A stretch of 64,000 bases of DNA from Fimenecus sp045602655 (GCA_045602655.1 JAZSBY010000014.1:1-64000); one strand, 5' to 3'; shown: positions 42,171 through 51,425, counted from the first letter of the stretch. Numbers and translations are program-made. Notes: a model not told the origin generated them from the sequence alone.

Positions 42171-42269
42171 TTCAGACCTCTTTTGAGCATAATTATAGAT
42201 ATTAGTCTTAATAATTTATTATAACAAATAATAAACAATAATACAAGTAAAAATTGCTCTAAACCCAAG

Positions 42270-42300
42270 AAAAATGAGAGGTGATAAAAACACCTCTCAT
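42270..42300 (-). terminator. Terminator after the lipoprotein gene
   Basis: ATGAGAGGTG (42274-42283) pairs with CACCTCTCAT (42291-42300) around a 7-nt loop, with T5 on the minus strand. Confidence 0.8.
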
Positions 42301-42317
42301 TGCAAAATAATATTAAC

Positions 42318-42743
42318 TTACCCTAAAAAGCCACTATCCTCTGTTGCATCCTCGCTTGCAGGTTCACTCGTTTCTGGTTCCTCAGACTGTGAAGGCTTCT
42401 CCGTTGATGGTTCTTCAGGCTCCTGCGGTTGTGTTGGAGCAACCGGTTCTGTCGGTTTTACCGGTTCTGTTGGTTTAACAGGCTCAGTAGGTTTTACGGG
42501 ATTCGGTTTGCTGCTGTTTGTTGGTTTTTCGCTTGTAGGTTCTGTAGTATCATCTTCAATAGAGGAGAGTTCCTCCATAAATGTCAAACTTTCGCTTTCT
42601 GTCTCTTCCTCTTCTTCAGTTGTCTGCGTTGCTCTGGTAATCTGCGGAGTCGGTCCGACCTGCTCATACACAGGTTCACTGGTACAAGCTACAAAGCCTA
42701 CTGCCATTACAAGAATTAAAACTGCCACTATGTAATACTTCAT
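42318..42743 (-). CDS. Proline/threonine-rich lipoprotein
   Basis: The 141-residue protein has a short lipoprotein signal peptide with lipobox VGFVAC (about 15-20). Beyond the Cys it is a low-complexity Pro/Thr/Glu tail with tandem hexapeptides KPTEPV (about 81-101), encoded by an 18-bp DNA tandem repeat at about 42440-42502. No catalytic domain is present. It is probably a surface spacer or wall-spanning stalk. Its start overlaps the stop of the YiiX-like gene (ATGA), so the two are translationally coupled. Confidence 0.7.
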   Translation of the reverse strand: MKYYIVAVLILVMAVGFVACTSEPVYEQVGPTPQITRATQTTEEEEETESESLTFMEELSSIEDDTTEPTSEKPTNSSKPNPVKPTEPVKPTEPVKPTEPVAPTQPQEPEEPSTEKPSQSEEPETSEPASEDATEDSGFLG

Positions 42744-43612
42744 TTATATACCTCCAAAATATTTCCGTAAACTTGAACTACCTCTAACTTATCACTTTTT
42801 AAAAAATCATAAGGTGTAATAATTCTTCCGCCTTGTGGTGAAATATCAATTCCAAAGTGGTAATAAGCATACCACACAAGATGTGCACATTGTGTCGCAT
42901 AAGGGACCTTGTCCGCATTTCTTCCTGTAAAAATTCCTGAAAACAAGGAATACGGTAGTCCCCTCAAACTTTCATCGGCAAAATCCGCAACTTCTTCTGC
43001 TTTTTCTTCGCTCTGGTCCTTCACTCGCAAAAGGGCAACCATAGGAAAATCCTTCCAGGTGTTCACATAGCCGTAATCCGATTTTTCGCCCACCATAAGA
43101 GCCTGTACACAAAGCCCATTCTTCGCATCTGTAACAATGGCAGCGTGTCCGTGACGCCATCCAAGGGAATGGATGCTTAAGGTTACAATTATATCCCCTT
43201 CTCTTATGTCTGCAAACAGCGGATTATCAATAAACTCACCGTTGCTGTCTTGAATTGATTCGTGACAGGCAAAAATTCCTTCCCTATAACAGTAATATTC
43301 CTTGTCCATAAGAAAATAATCTCTGTAGTATTCTATTTTCCGTGTTTCTCCTTGTGAAACAAGTAAATCAAAAGCACTTTTTCCAAGCCCTGTTTGGGAC
43401 ATAACAAATTCATATTCTTCATCTGTAAAAGATGCTCTATCGTTGATTTTTTCAACTATATTTTCCCATTCTGCATCGCACCTGACAGCATCCTCATAAG
43501 CCATCGTGTCAGCCCATTCGCTTAATCCGAAATCAATTAAACTGAATGCCAAAACCGATACAAGGAATATGCAAATAACACGAATTCCTTTAATTTTACC
43601 TTTGTTTTCCAC
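42740..43612 (-). CDS. Permuted NlpC/P60-like (YiiX-type) amidase-like protein
   Basis: The 290-residue protein has one N-terminal membrane segment (about 10-28). The catalytic part is in permuted order: GDIIVTLSIHSLGWRHGHAAIV (139-160, with the likely catalytic His156) comes before ATQCAHLVWYAY (239-250, with Cys242). This is the YiiX/YebB-like permuted papain fold, whose members cleave peptide or lipid amide bonds. It is probably an anchored extracytoplasmic enzyme acting on the wall or lipids. The GTG start at 43612 has AGGAG nine bases upstream. It is coupled to the lipoprotein gene. Confidence 0.75.
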   Translation of the reverse strand: MENKGKIKGIRVICIFLVSVLAFSLIDFGLSEWADTMAYEDAVRCDAEWENIVEKINDRASFTDEEYEFVMSQTGLGKSAFDLLVSQGETRKIEYYRDYFLMDKEYYCYREGIFACHESIQDSNGEFIDNPLFADIREGDIIVTLSIHSLGWRHGHAAIVTDAKNGLCVQALMVGEKSDYGYVNTWKDFPMVALLRVKDQSEEKAEEVADFADESLRGLPYSLFSGIFTGRNADKVPYATQCAHLVWYAYYHFGIDISPQGGRIITPYDFLKSDKLEVVQVYGNILEVYK

Positions 43613-43739
43613 TCAATATTCTCCTGAAATATATGTCTATTTTGATTATACCATATTTTTTCAAAAATTCAATTCTTCCAATATAAATTCATAATAATAT
43701 TTCGCTATGATGGAATAATAAAACAAAGGATGTGATTAA

Positions 43740-44183
43740 ATGTCAACAACGAATAACGAATATAATAAGATGGCAGAAAAAGCATCCCCGCCATCACCTA
43801 AAATCTTAAATTGTATCAAGGCATTTTTAATCGGTGGATTTATATGCACCTTCGGAGAATTCCTCAATTGGGGTTTAAAGAAATTAGAGTTTTCAGAAGA
43901 AGCAGTTAAAGCCTTAACACCCTCCATCTTAATAATAATTGCCGCAATTCTTACAGGAGTGGGTGTCTTTGATAAAATTGCCAAACACGCAGGTGCAGGT
44001 ACAATAGTACCCATAACCGGTTTTGCAAACTCCGTTGTTTCGCCTGCACTTGAATTCAAATCTGAAGGCATCATTATGGGAACGGGTGCTAATATTTTCA
44101 AAATCGCAGGGCCTGTAATTGCCTATGGAATCTTTTCTGCTGTGGTTTATGGAGCAATTTGTTATATTTTTAAGTTGTATTAG
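43740..44183 (+). CDS. spoVAC: Stage V sporulation protein AC homologue
   Basis: The 147-residue membrane protein matches SpoVAC. It has PSPKILNCIKAFLIGGFICTFGE near residue 18, TGVGVFDKIAKHAGAGTIVPITGFANSVVSPALEFKSEG about 74-112, and GTGANIFKIAGPVIAYGI. About four membrane segments are visible. SpoVA proteins form the channel that moves dipicolinic acid in developing and germinating spores. SpoVAC is also a mechanosensitive channel in Bacillus. No spoVAD, spoVAE or other spoVA gene is next to it. AAAGGA precedes ATG 43740. Confidence 0.9.
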   Translation: MSTTNNEYNKMAEKASPPSPKILNCIKAFLIGGFICTFGEFLNWGLKKLEFSEEAVKALTPSILIIIAAILTGVGVFDKIAKHAGAGTIVPITGFANSVVSPALEFKSEGIIMGTGANIFKIAGPVIAYGIFSAVVYGAICYIFKLY

Positions 44184-44186
44184 TTT

Positions 44187-44204
44187 GACAAATTGGAGTT
44201 TGTC
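44187..44204. repeat. 18-bp hairpin repeat (copy 2)
   Basis: This is identical to 30712-30729. It lies 4 nt after the spoVAC stop. Confidence 0.5.
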
Positions 44205-44223
44205 TAACTGAAATTATGCATAA

Positions 44224-44248
44224 AAAGCACCTCAACTTGAGGTGCTTT
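44224..44248. terminator. Bidirectional terminator
   Basis: AAAGCACCTCAA (44224-44235) pairs with TTGAGGTGCTTT (44237-44248), with T-rich tails on both strands. It sits between the convergent spoVAC and symporter genes. Confidence 0.8.
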
Positions 44249-44261
44249 GATTGTTTTTAGA

Positions 44262-45779
44262 CTATTCTGCTGTTTGTGCTTCTGCTTCGTGCTTTTCGCG
44301 AAGTGATTCATAAATAGGTTCCATCTTCTCTTTAGTGAGAGGATATCCAAATTGGAATATAAGCCATACACTGGTATAAACAATAGCAGGAATGATTGTA
44401 CAGATAAACATAATCTTTTTACTTGTATCGTTCTCTGCAATAAATCCATTACCGGCAGTAAGGCTATCATATTTTGCCCACTGAAGAAGGAAAAGTCCAC
44501 CTGCGTCTGCAACTGCCTGGCCTAACTGACGACCAAATGTATATGCAGAATATACTGCACTTTCATTTCTGATGCCTGTTGTGTATTCCTGATAATCAAT
44601 AACGTCCATAACAACAGCCCAACAAGTAAGGCTTACGAATGTATAACCGAAGCCGATAAGAAGTAAGCAAAGCATATAGAGCCATGCGGGATAAATTCCC
44701 TGTTCCGGATTTATCCACATAATGAAATCTTCGTTGTTTGCAGTAACAAAAAGGAAAACAGATGTTATGGCAGAAATGATTGACATTCTTCCGCAAAGTT
44801 CTTTTTTACCGAATTTTGCAGAAAGCTTTGGTGTGAACAAAATCAGCAACACCATTGGAAGATAGTTGCAGATTGTACCGATAATGCTAAGACCTGTGTT
44901 TGTGAAGTAGTTCTTATAGAGATAAGCATTGAACGAGCCGAATTGAAGCTGACCGCTGATTAACACACCTGAAAGGGTAAGCATTACGAATGGTCTTGAC
45001 TTAAAGAGTCCCTTATATACACCCTTTAAATCCACATTTTCATCATCAACAGCAGGAACTCTTTCCTTAACCATTTTATGACCGATAAGGTAGGTAACTA
45101 TTGAGAAAATACCCATAAGAAGTGCGTACATAAACATTCTGTTACCGTCAGCAACTTCAATCTCCTTACCTGTCTGCTCATCAAAAACACCTGTACCAAC
45201 ATAGATAACCATTGGAGCAATGAGAAGAACTACTGCACCGCCGATACCACTACCTACTGAACGGGCAGTTGAAAGAAGTGTTCTTCCTTTAGGGTCATCA
45301 GTAATAACTGATGCCAATGAACCGAAAGGAATGTTCATAGCGGTATACATTGTACAATAAATCAAATACAACACAATAGCCAGAACAAAAAGAAGCATTG
45401 GTTTCTCTGCCAAAGTCTGATTATAGAAAATTGAATTTGGGTCATTAAAAGGAATAAAGCAGATTACTGTTGAAATACCCAAAGGTACGGCAACAAGTCT
45501 TAAATACTGACGATATTTACCGTCTTTACCCGCTTTTCTCTTGGAAACAACAGCACCCCAAAGCGGGTCATTAACTACATCCCAAAGGCGGGTGATAATG
45601 AACATATAACCAACAAGTTTTGGTGCTATCTTCAAAACATCAGTCATAAAGACTTTCAAATAACTTGAAATGTATGTAAGGTTAAACATATTACCGGCTT
45701 CGGCAATAGTGTAACCGGCAATATCCTTAAAGCCTATTCGGTTAGGATGGTTATTGACCTGTTTTTCTTTTTTTGACAT
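44262..45779 (-). CDS. GPH-family (glycoside-pentoside-hexuronide:cation) symporter
   Basis: I use ATG 45779 (MSKKEKQVNNHPNRIGFKD) with AAGGGGG upstream. The 505-residue carrier has twelve predicted membrane segments and MFS/GPH landmarks: GNMFNLTYISSYLKVFMTDVLKI, IITRLWDVVNDPLWGAVVSKRK (the RxxDxxxDP signature), TMYTAMNIPFGSLASVITDDPKGRTLLS and CWAVVMDVIDYQEYTTGIRNESAVYSAYTFGRQLG. Members import glycosides or uronides with H+ or Na+. The substrate is not evident, since no sugar-degrading gene is adjacent and the hexuronate operon is about 9 kb away. Confidence 0.85.
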   Translation of the reverse strand: MSKKEKQVNNHPNRIGFKDIAGYTIAEAGNMFNLTYISSYLKVFMTDVLKIAPKLVGYMFIITRLWDVVNDPLWGAVVSKRKAGKDGKYRQYLRLVAVPLGISTVICFIPFNDPNSIFYNQTLAEKPMLLFVLAIVLYLIYCTMYTAMNIPFGSLASVITDDPKGRTLLSTARSVGSGIGGAVVLLIAPMVIYVGTGVFDEQTGKEIEVADGNRMFMYALLMGIFSIVTYLIGHKMVKERVPAVDDENVDLKGVYKGLFKSRPFVMLTLSGVLISGQLQFGSFNAYLYKNYFTNTGLSIIGTICNYLPMVLLILFTPKLSAKFGKKELCGRMSIISAITSVFLFVTANNEDFIMWINPEQGIYPAWLYMLCLLLIGFGYTFVSLTCWAVVMDVIDYQEYTTGIRNESAVYSAYTFGRQLGQAVADAGGLFLLQWAKYDSLTAGNGFIAENDTSKKIMFICTIIPAIVYTSVWLIFQFGYPLTKEKMEPIYESLREKHEAEAQTAE

Positions 45780-45900
45780 AAAGGTTATTCCCCCTTCTTG
45801 TTTCAATAAAAGAATAATAACACTTTTCATTAGTTTTTTCAATAGGTAAAACCTTTTATGTATTTTCTCCTTGCAGATTTTTGTTATCTTTCACTATTTA

Positions 45901-45929
45901 TTGACATAAAAATTTTATAGTATTATAAT
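45901..45929 (+). promoter_or_regulatory. Consensus promoter of the SPFH operon
   Basis: TTGACA (45901-45906) and TATAAT (45924-45929) with a 17-base spacer form a perfect sigma-A consensus, so strong expression is likely. Confidence 0.85.
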
Positions 45930-45978
45930 TGTATAAATAAGTCGAATTTATGCCTTTAATATTAAGGGGGAAATAAAT

Positions 45979-47196
45979 ATGGCACAGGTTGCTGATATAA
46001 TCAAATATGAGGGAGATAATACCACCTTTATCTGGAAGCATCCCATTGAGGATTTTAATAGCCTTTCACAATTGCTTGTTCACGAAAACCAAGAGGCAAT
46101 CCTCTTCTTAAACGGTCAGGCTCTTGACCTTTTTGGTCCGGGACGGCACACTCTTGAAACACAGAATATACCTGAACTGAGCAAGGCTTTAAACCGTACA
46201 ACAGGTGACGAAACGCCATTTCATTGTGAAATATACTTTATAAACAAAGTTGAGCAAATGGCAATCAAATGGGGTACTGATTCAAAAGTTCAGTACATTG
46301 AACCAACATATAAATTCCCTATTTCAATAGGTGCAAGTGGTGAAATGAGTCTTCGTGCAGAAAATTCACGCAAACTCCTTTTGAAACTCGTTGGAACTGA
46401 AAGTTTCTTGACACAGGCAAAGCTTGTAGCATTCTTCCGTTTCTTCCTTATGACAAGGGTTAAGACATATATTGCCCAGGCAATGAAAACAAACAATATA
46501 AACATTTTCGAGATTGATGAAAACCTTACAGTCTTTTCTGATGCAATCAAGGCTCTTCTCGTAAATGATTTCGCTGACTACGGTATTGCCCTTGAGCAGT
46601 TTTTTGTAACTACGGTTGTTAAGCCTGATGGAGATAAGCAATACGAACAGTTCAAGGAACTTCATTTCCGTCAGTATGCCGATATTGCAGAGGCTAAACT
46701 TCGCCAGCAAAGAGAAATTATTGATGCTGAAACACAGGCACAAAAAATTGTTATAGATTCCAAGGCACAAGCAGCAAAGCGTGCACAGGAAGGCTACACT
46801 TACAGTCAGGAACGTGGCTTTGATGTTGCAGAAAAAATTGCTGAAAATGAAGCAGTTGGTGAGTTTACAAATATGGGTGTCGGTCTTGGCACAATGGCAG
46901 GTGTTGGCGGTGCTGTCGGCGGTGTTGTCGGTGGTGCTGTTAATGATGCTATTTCATCAACAACAGCAAAATGTGAAAAATGCGGTGCTGTTCTTCCTCA
47001 AAAATCGAAATTCTGCCTTCAATGCGGAGAAAAAGTAGTTGAGGCAAATCTCATAACTTGTCCTAACTGTGGAAAATCCGTTCAAAAGGCTAAATTCTGT
47101 CTTGAATGCGGATACAAATTTGTTGCTGTCTGCTCAAAATGTGGTACAGAGGTTGAAAACGGTGTATTCTGTCCCCAATGTGGCGAAAAACTTTAA
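45979..47196 (+). CDS. SPFH/band-7 domain protein with C-terminal zinc ribbons
   Basis: The 405-residue protein has an SPFH-type domain over about 15-235 (NQEAILFLNGQALDLFGPGRHTLETQNIPEL near the start), then an Ala/Gln-rich helix (about 235-290). A Gly/Val-rich linker (VGLGTMAGVGGAVGGVVGGAV) and three zinc ribbons follow: CEKCG...CLQCG, CPNCG...CLECG and CSKCG...CPQCG. This matches the YdjI/virion-core-like SPFH family. Related proteins act in membrane stress or phage-shock-type responses, but the function is not established. The Gly-rich part may contact membrane. It is the first gene of a three-gene operon. Confidence 0.85.
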   Translation: MAQVADIIKYEGDNTTFIWKHPIEDFNSLSQLLVHENQEAILFLNGQALDLFGPGRHTLETQNIPELSKALNRTTGDETPFHCEIYFINKVEQMAIKWGTDSKVQYIEPTYKFPISIGASGEMSLRAENSRKLLLKLVGTESFLTQAKLVAFFRFFLMTRVKTYIAQAMKTNNINIFEIDENLTVFSDAIKALLVNDFADYGIALEQFFVTTVVKPDGDKQYEQFKELHFRQYADIAEAKLRQQREIIDAETQAQKIVIDSKAQAAKRAQEGYTYSQERGFDVAEKIAENEAVGEFTNMGVGLGTMAGVGGAVGGVVGGAVNDAISSTTAKCEKCGAVLPQKSKFCLQCGEKVVEANLITCPNCGKSVQKAKFCLECGYKFVAVCSKCGTEVENGVFCPQCGEKL

Positions 47197-47211
47197 TTGG
47201 AGGTAACGAAA

Positions 47212-47919
47212 ATGAAAATAAGCAAAAATTTTAAATTATATGCAATTGTATGGGCAATTCTTCTTGTACTTTTTAATGTCATAGTTTTTGTAACACCGTC
47301 CGAATTTGAAGGTGAAAGCAAATTTACAGACAGTTTCTGGATTGGTTATGCTCTTATTACCATCAGTTTTGTTGGTCAGCTTATCTGTTCTTACATAGGT
47401 CTTAAGGATGATAATCTCAATAAAATCTTCTTCAATATTCCTCTTTTAAGAGTTAGCGTTACAAGCCTTGTTATAAGTGCAGTGGCAGGCTCGGTTTTCA
47501 TGGCATTTTTCAGTGTTGAAGGTTGGATTTCCGCCCTTATCAGCATAGTTATTCTCGCTTTTGTTGCTATTGCAACCATAAAAGCAAAGGCAACGGGAGA
47601 TATTACAGAAGCTGTTGAAAAGAAAATCAAAGAGCAGACCTTCTTTATCAGAAATCTTACTGTCGATGCAGAAAATCTTCTTGCAAGAGCAAACACAACC
47701 GAAACAAAGGCAATTGTTAAAAAGGTTTATGAAGCAATCAGATATTCTGACCCTATGAGCAACGATAATCTCAATGATATTGAGGGAAGAATCGGCTATG
47801 AATTCAAAACATTTGAAATGGCTGTTAAAAGCGGTGACACTGCCGTCATTGAAAATCAGGCAGAAGAATTACTTATTTTAATTGACAACAGAAATAACAA
47901 GTGCAAGGCACTTAAATAA
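47212..47919 (+). CDS. Four-helix membrane protein of unknown function
   Basis: The start is ATG 47212 (MKISKNFKLYA) with GGAGG nine bases upstream. An in-frame TTG at 47197 overlaps that site. The 235-residue protein has four membrane segments in its first ~130 residues. A cytosolic helical tail follows with KKIKEQTFFIRNLTVDAENLLARANT and YSDPMSNDNLNDIEGRIGYEF. I do not recognise the family. It lies 15 bp after the SPFH gene, which suggests that the three products act together at the membrane. Confidence 0.75.
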   Translation: MKISKNFKLYAIVWAILLVLFNVIVFVTPSEFEGESKFTDSFWIGYALITISFVGQLICSYIGLKDDNLNKIFFNIPLLRVSVTSLVISAVAGSVFMAFFSVEGWISALISIVILAFVAIATIKAKATGDITEAVEKKIKEQTFFIRNLTVDAENLLARANTTETKAIVKKVYEAIRYSDPMSNDNLNDIEGRIGYEFKTFEMAVKSGDTAVIENQAEELLILIDNRNNKCKALK

Positions 47920-47932
47920 TTGAGGTAATACA

Positions 47933-49075
47933 ATGTCCATTTTAAGATGTGAGATGTGTGGAGGCACAGTTGTTTTAGAGGAAAACGGCACAGTTTCACT
48001 TTGCGAATACTGTGGCACCCGTAAAACAATTGTTCAACCTGAAAATACAGTTTCTTCCAAGCCATCCAATGACAATATTCAACCCGAAAAAGATAACTCC
48101 TCACAGGCGGAAGCCCTTCGCATAGAGAGTGAAAGGCGAAAAGCAGAAGAAGCAAGGGCAAGGGCTCAGCAAGCACGACTTGAGGCGGAGACACAACGAC
48201 TTGAACGGGAACGATTTTCTGAAAAGAATAGAGTTGAAAGAAAGAAGCGTTCTAAGGCTCTTCGAAAAAAACTTCTTAAAGGTTTTCTTGTGCTCTCTGC
48301 AATTGTTGCATTGGGTTTTTTCACAATAACGGTAGTCATTCCCACTGTCAGATATAATAGTGCTGAAAAATCACTGGAATCCAAAAACTATGAAGAGGCA
48401 TATCTTACCTTTAAATCTCTGTACAAATTCAGGGATAGTCAAACGAGAGCAAATACTATTTTGAGAGAACATCCTTCTGTTGCACAGGTCGGTGACATTA
48501 TCTGTTTTGGAAAATACGAGCAGGATAACAACAAATCAAACGGTATGGAAGAAATTGAATGGAAAGTTCTCCAAAAAGACGAAAACGGTAAAATGCTTCT
48601 TATTAGTAAATACGCTCTTGACTGTCGCAATTACCACTCCTCACCCAAGCAGGTAACTTGGGAGGAAAGTGAAATCCGCGGTTGGCTGAACACTGACTTC
48701 TATGCAACTGCCTTTTCATCCTCTGAAAAATCAAGTATCAAAACAACCACTCTTGAAAACACAGGAAACTCTGATTTTAAGGTGAATGGTGGAAATAAGA
48801 CATCTGACAAAGTGTTTCTTCTTTCTATCGATGAGGCTAAAAGCTATTTTCCTAAAAATATTGACAGAATCTGTATCGCTACCAAATCTGCCGAAATAAA
48901 AGGGTCTGAATTAGATGGCATCACCCGTGCTTGTCGTTGGTGGTTGCGTTCTCCCGGCTCAACCCTTTACAGTGCAGCTTCCGTAAAACTTGACGGATTT
49001 ATACTTGATTTAGGAACTCCCGTTTCCATTGACAAAGCCTTTATCCGCCCTGCAATATGGATTGAATTAAAGTAA
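47933..49075 (+). CDS. Zinc-ribbon, coiled-coil, membrane-anchored DUF6273-like protein
   Basis: The 380-residue protein has a zinc ribbon (CEMCGG...CEYCG, 6-28), a charged coiled-coil (about 58-112, RKAEEARARAQQARLEAETQRLERER), and one membrane segment (about 117-138). A TPR-like stretch is followed by an extracytoplasmic DUF6273-type domain with VGDIICFGKYEQ, IEWKVLQ, SEIRGWLNTDFYATAFSSSEKSSI, RWWLRSPGST and FIRPAIWIE. DUF6273 resembles sulfatase-modifying/C-type-lectin-like folds and probably binds a ligand. The layout could let an outside sensor report to an inner coiled coil. Confidence 0.8.
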   Translation: MSILRCEMCGGTVVLEENGTVSLCEYCGTRKTIVQPENTVSSKPSNDNIQPEKDNSSQAEALRIESERRKAEEARARAQQARLEAETQRLERERFSEKNRVERKKRSKALRKKLLKGFLVLSAIVALGFFTITVVIPTVRYNSAEKSLESKNYEEAYLTFKSLYKFRDSQTRANTILREHPSVAQVGDIICFGKYEQDNNKSNGMEEIEWKVLQKDENGKMLLISKYALDCRNYHSSPKQVTWEESEIRGWLNTDFYATAFSSSEKSSIKTTTLENTGNSDFKVNGGNKTSDKVFLLSIDEAKSYFPKNIDRICIATKSAEIKGSELDGITRACRWWLRSPGSTLYSAASVKLDGFILDLGTPVSIDKAFIRPAIWIELK

Positions 49076-49076
49076 T

Positions 49077-49103
49077 AAAAGTGGAGGTCACCCTCCACTT
49101 TTT
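49077..49103. terminator. Bidirectional terminator
   Basis: AAAAGTGGAGG pairs with CCTCCACTTTT (arms 49077-49087 and 49092-49102) around a 4-nt loop. It lies between the convergent DUF6273 and spoIIE genes and contains the spoIIE stop codon. Confidence 0.85.
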
Positions 49104-51397
49104 ATTTTCACTACGGCAATTGTAATATCATCACTACGACCTATATTTCTTCCCCTTGCTACGGCACAAAGTTTTTCTGCCAAATCTTCTGAATATCCGT
49201 TCTTCGCAATATATTCCTTTATTTCCCTAATGCTATGCTCCGTTGCACCGTCGGACATTATTACTACAACGTCCTCATCTTTCAAAGTTCCTTTAACAGT
49301 TGCAAACTCTGCTTGCCTTAGAATTCCTATGGGCATAGCAGATTTTTTTATTTCCCCCACCTTGCCTTTTCTGTACAAAAGAGAAACCGATGCTCCTGCT
49401 TTATACACAACTGACTGTCCCGTGTACAAATTTACCTTTAAGATATCCAGAGTTGCCAATGACTCCTCGTGACTCTTAACAAGCATAGCAGAATTGACCA
49501 GACGCAATGCACAAGGAAAAGAAAATCCCGAGATAATAAGTCGTGAAAACAAGGATGCTGCCATCATCCCGTCCACTGCTGCACGGTTTCCGCTACCCAT
49601 TCCGTCGCTTAACACGGCCACAAAATTGCCTTTTCCGTCATAAAAGGATTCGAAACAGTCTCCACAAATTTCATTCTCCTTACTTGATACCTGAAAATAA
49701 TTGCACTCAACGGAAAACTCCGGTTTTTGCCAGAAAAACAACATTTTTTCTTCTTTGTCAGTTATTGTTACGGGCATTGAGAATTCTTTTTCCGTTACTT
49801 TTTCAATGGAATCACGAAGCTCATTCTCGCTTATTCTGCAATCCTTATTCACAACAAGATTTACAAACAAATTACTTTTTACATCCTCACAGCAAGTGAC
49901 AGTTGATTCAACACCCATATCTTCAAGGCAATTCTTTATCTCTAACGATGTTTCGCCAACAGGCTCAGCATTTTCACCCAATCCCTCAAGCATATCGTCA
50001 AGCATCTGACTCATTGTGTCAAACTGGTCAACAGTAATTTTACGCATTTCGTTTATTCTCCCCTCTGCACCAAGTCGTGCCGAATATGATGAGTAATTCT
50101 TATTAAAACTATCACACAAGGACATTATTCTTATACACTTACTTTGTAGGGACATTGGTGTTCCTGATGGCGTAACATTTCCATTTTTCCTTAACGCTTC
50201 AATAACGCAATCAAATTCTCCCAAGGTAGAAGCTATGTAGTTTTTCCAGCACTTGTCATAACTTCCACAATCACTGCAGACATTGTCCCTGACACGCAGA
50301 TACACCGATACTGTATCAGGAAGCGATTTTTCCTTCAGTATTTCCGTCACCTTGGAAACTGTTTCCGACATATTTCCGACTGCATAACGAATGGATTTTA
50401 CTCTTGAAATTGCTATATTAAAAAGTTCTCTGTCCATATAGTTTTTGGTAGTGATTGCGAATTTTGATTTTATCCTTGTAAGCAGAGTCTGTGGTGTTAT
50501 TACAAAGAAAAGAGAGGCTATTGCTGTTTCTATCAATGGTTCTATATTCTCTATGCTACCACCAAAGAAAACAAACATAGCACCATAAGAAAAAATATAG
50601 GCACAGGCACAAAGCACTCTGCCTGAATATGAAAAAATACCCGAAAATAAGCCTGCTCCTGCATAGCAGAAAACCGTTGGCAAACTATTGCCCGTCATAG
50701 TGTATCCTAATGACGCTCCTGTGCCTATTACCGCTCCTCCTGACTCCTTGAAAATGTATGCCGCCACCATAGTTACATAAGAGCAGGCAACTCCTGATGG
50801 TGTGATACCAAGCAAGGATAATCCCGAGGTTGTTAAAATCAATATCAGCCCTGCCACAGCAAGGCTTGTAATTTCCTTGACAGATATATTTTCATTCTTA
50901 TTTAGTTTCTTTACGGTATGAACACCTACTGAAAAAAAGTAAGCACCACCAAAGGCAGTAACAGATTCTGCAACTCTTAATGCCACCTGCGAAAGAGAAA
51001 TTGAACCTGCAACCATTACCACTATTCCCGTTGAAAGAGTTGAAAAAAGTGAAATCAAGGACTTTGCCATTATGCTTTGTCTGAAAGAGGGAAATGCATT
51101 GATATACACTTTTAAAATATATACCAGAATCAATGCCATTACATAACGAAAAGCAGAAATATAATCGCAGGACAGAATATATCCCGTCATAGCACCAAAA
51201 CAGGAAAAAAGGGTGTTTTCTCTTTGTATACCACTACAAAAAGCAATTCCTAAAGGTGAAAAGTATTCAAGTGCGGATGCAGATGCACAAAGCCCTGCAA
51301 AAACAAAACATACTGCTTGTCGCAACACAGATTTTCCCAATTCCGAAAGTTGTATCCTGCCACTTTCTATAGACATACCAAATTCCTGATTTTCCAT
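49088..51397 (-). CDS. spoIIE: Stage II sporulation protein E (PP2C phosphatase)
   Basis: The 769-residue protein has about ten N-terminal membrane segments (about 25-310), a central helical region with CSDCGSYDKCWKNY near 380, and a C-terminal PP2C domain. In the latter, AVLSDGMGSGNRAAVDGMMAASLFSRLI binds metal, with ILKVNLYTGQSVVYKAGAS and VVIMSDGATEHSI following. SpoIIE dephosphorylates SpoIIAA to activate sigma-F in the forespore and localises to the polar septum. It is slightly shorter than the ~827 residues of B. subtilis. The promoter region bears a Spo0A-box-like site. Confidence 0.93.
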   Translation of the reverse strand: MENQEFGMSIESGRIQLSELGKSVLRQAVCFVFAGLCASASALEYFSPLGIAFCSGIQRENTLFSCFGAMTGYILSCDYISAFRYVMALILVYILKVYINAFPSFRQSIMAKSLISLFSTLSTGIVVMVAGSISLSQVALRVAESVTAFGGAYFFSVGVHTVKKLNKNENISVKEITSLAVAGLILILTTSGLSLLGITPSGVACSYVTMVAAYIFKESGGAVIGTGASLGYTMTGNSLPTVFCYAGAGLFSGIFSYSGRVLCACAYIFSYGAMFVFFGGSIENIEPLIETAIASLFFVITPQTLLTRIKSKFAITTKNYMDRELFNIAISRVKSIRYAVGNMSETVSKVTEILKEKSLPDTVSVYLRVRDNVCSDCGSYDKCWKNYIASTLGEFDCVIEALRKNGNVTPSGTPMSLQSKCIRIMSLCDSFNKNYSSYSARLGAEGRINEMRKITVDQFDTMSQMLDDMLEGLGENAEPVGETSLEIKNCLEDMGVESTVTCCEDVKSNLFVNLVVNKDCRISENELRDSIEKVTEKEFSMPVTITDKEEKMLFFWQKPEFSVECNYFQVSSKENEICGDCFESFYDGKGNFVAVLSDGMGSGNRAAVDGMMAASLFSRLIISGFSFPCALRLVNSAMLVKSHEESLATLDILKVNLYTGQSVVYKAGASVSLLYRKGKVGEIKKSAMPIGILRQAEFATVKGTLKDEDVVVIMSDGATEHSIREIKEYIAKNGYSEDLAEKLCAVARGRNIGRSDDITIAVVKIKSGG

Positions 51398-51425
51398 TTT
51401 TTCACCTGCTTTCCTTGTATTGAAT

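Noticed and set aside
42440..42502. CRISPR-like array
   Set aside because: The 18-bp repeats are contiguous, in frame and encode KPTEPV. There are no spacers.
43680..43739. Sigma-G promoter upstream of spoVAC
   Set aside because: CATAATA is present, but I found no matching -35 at a suitable distance.
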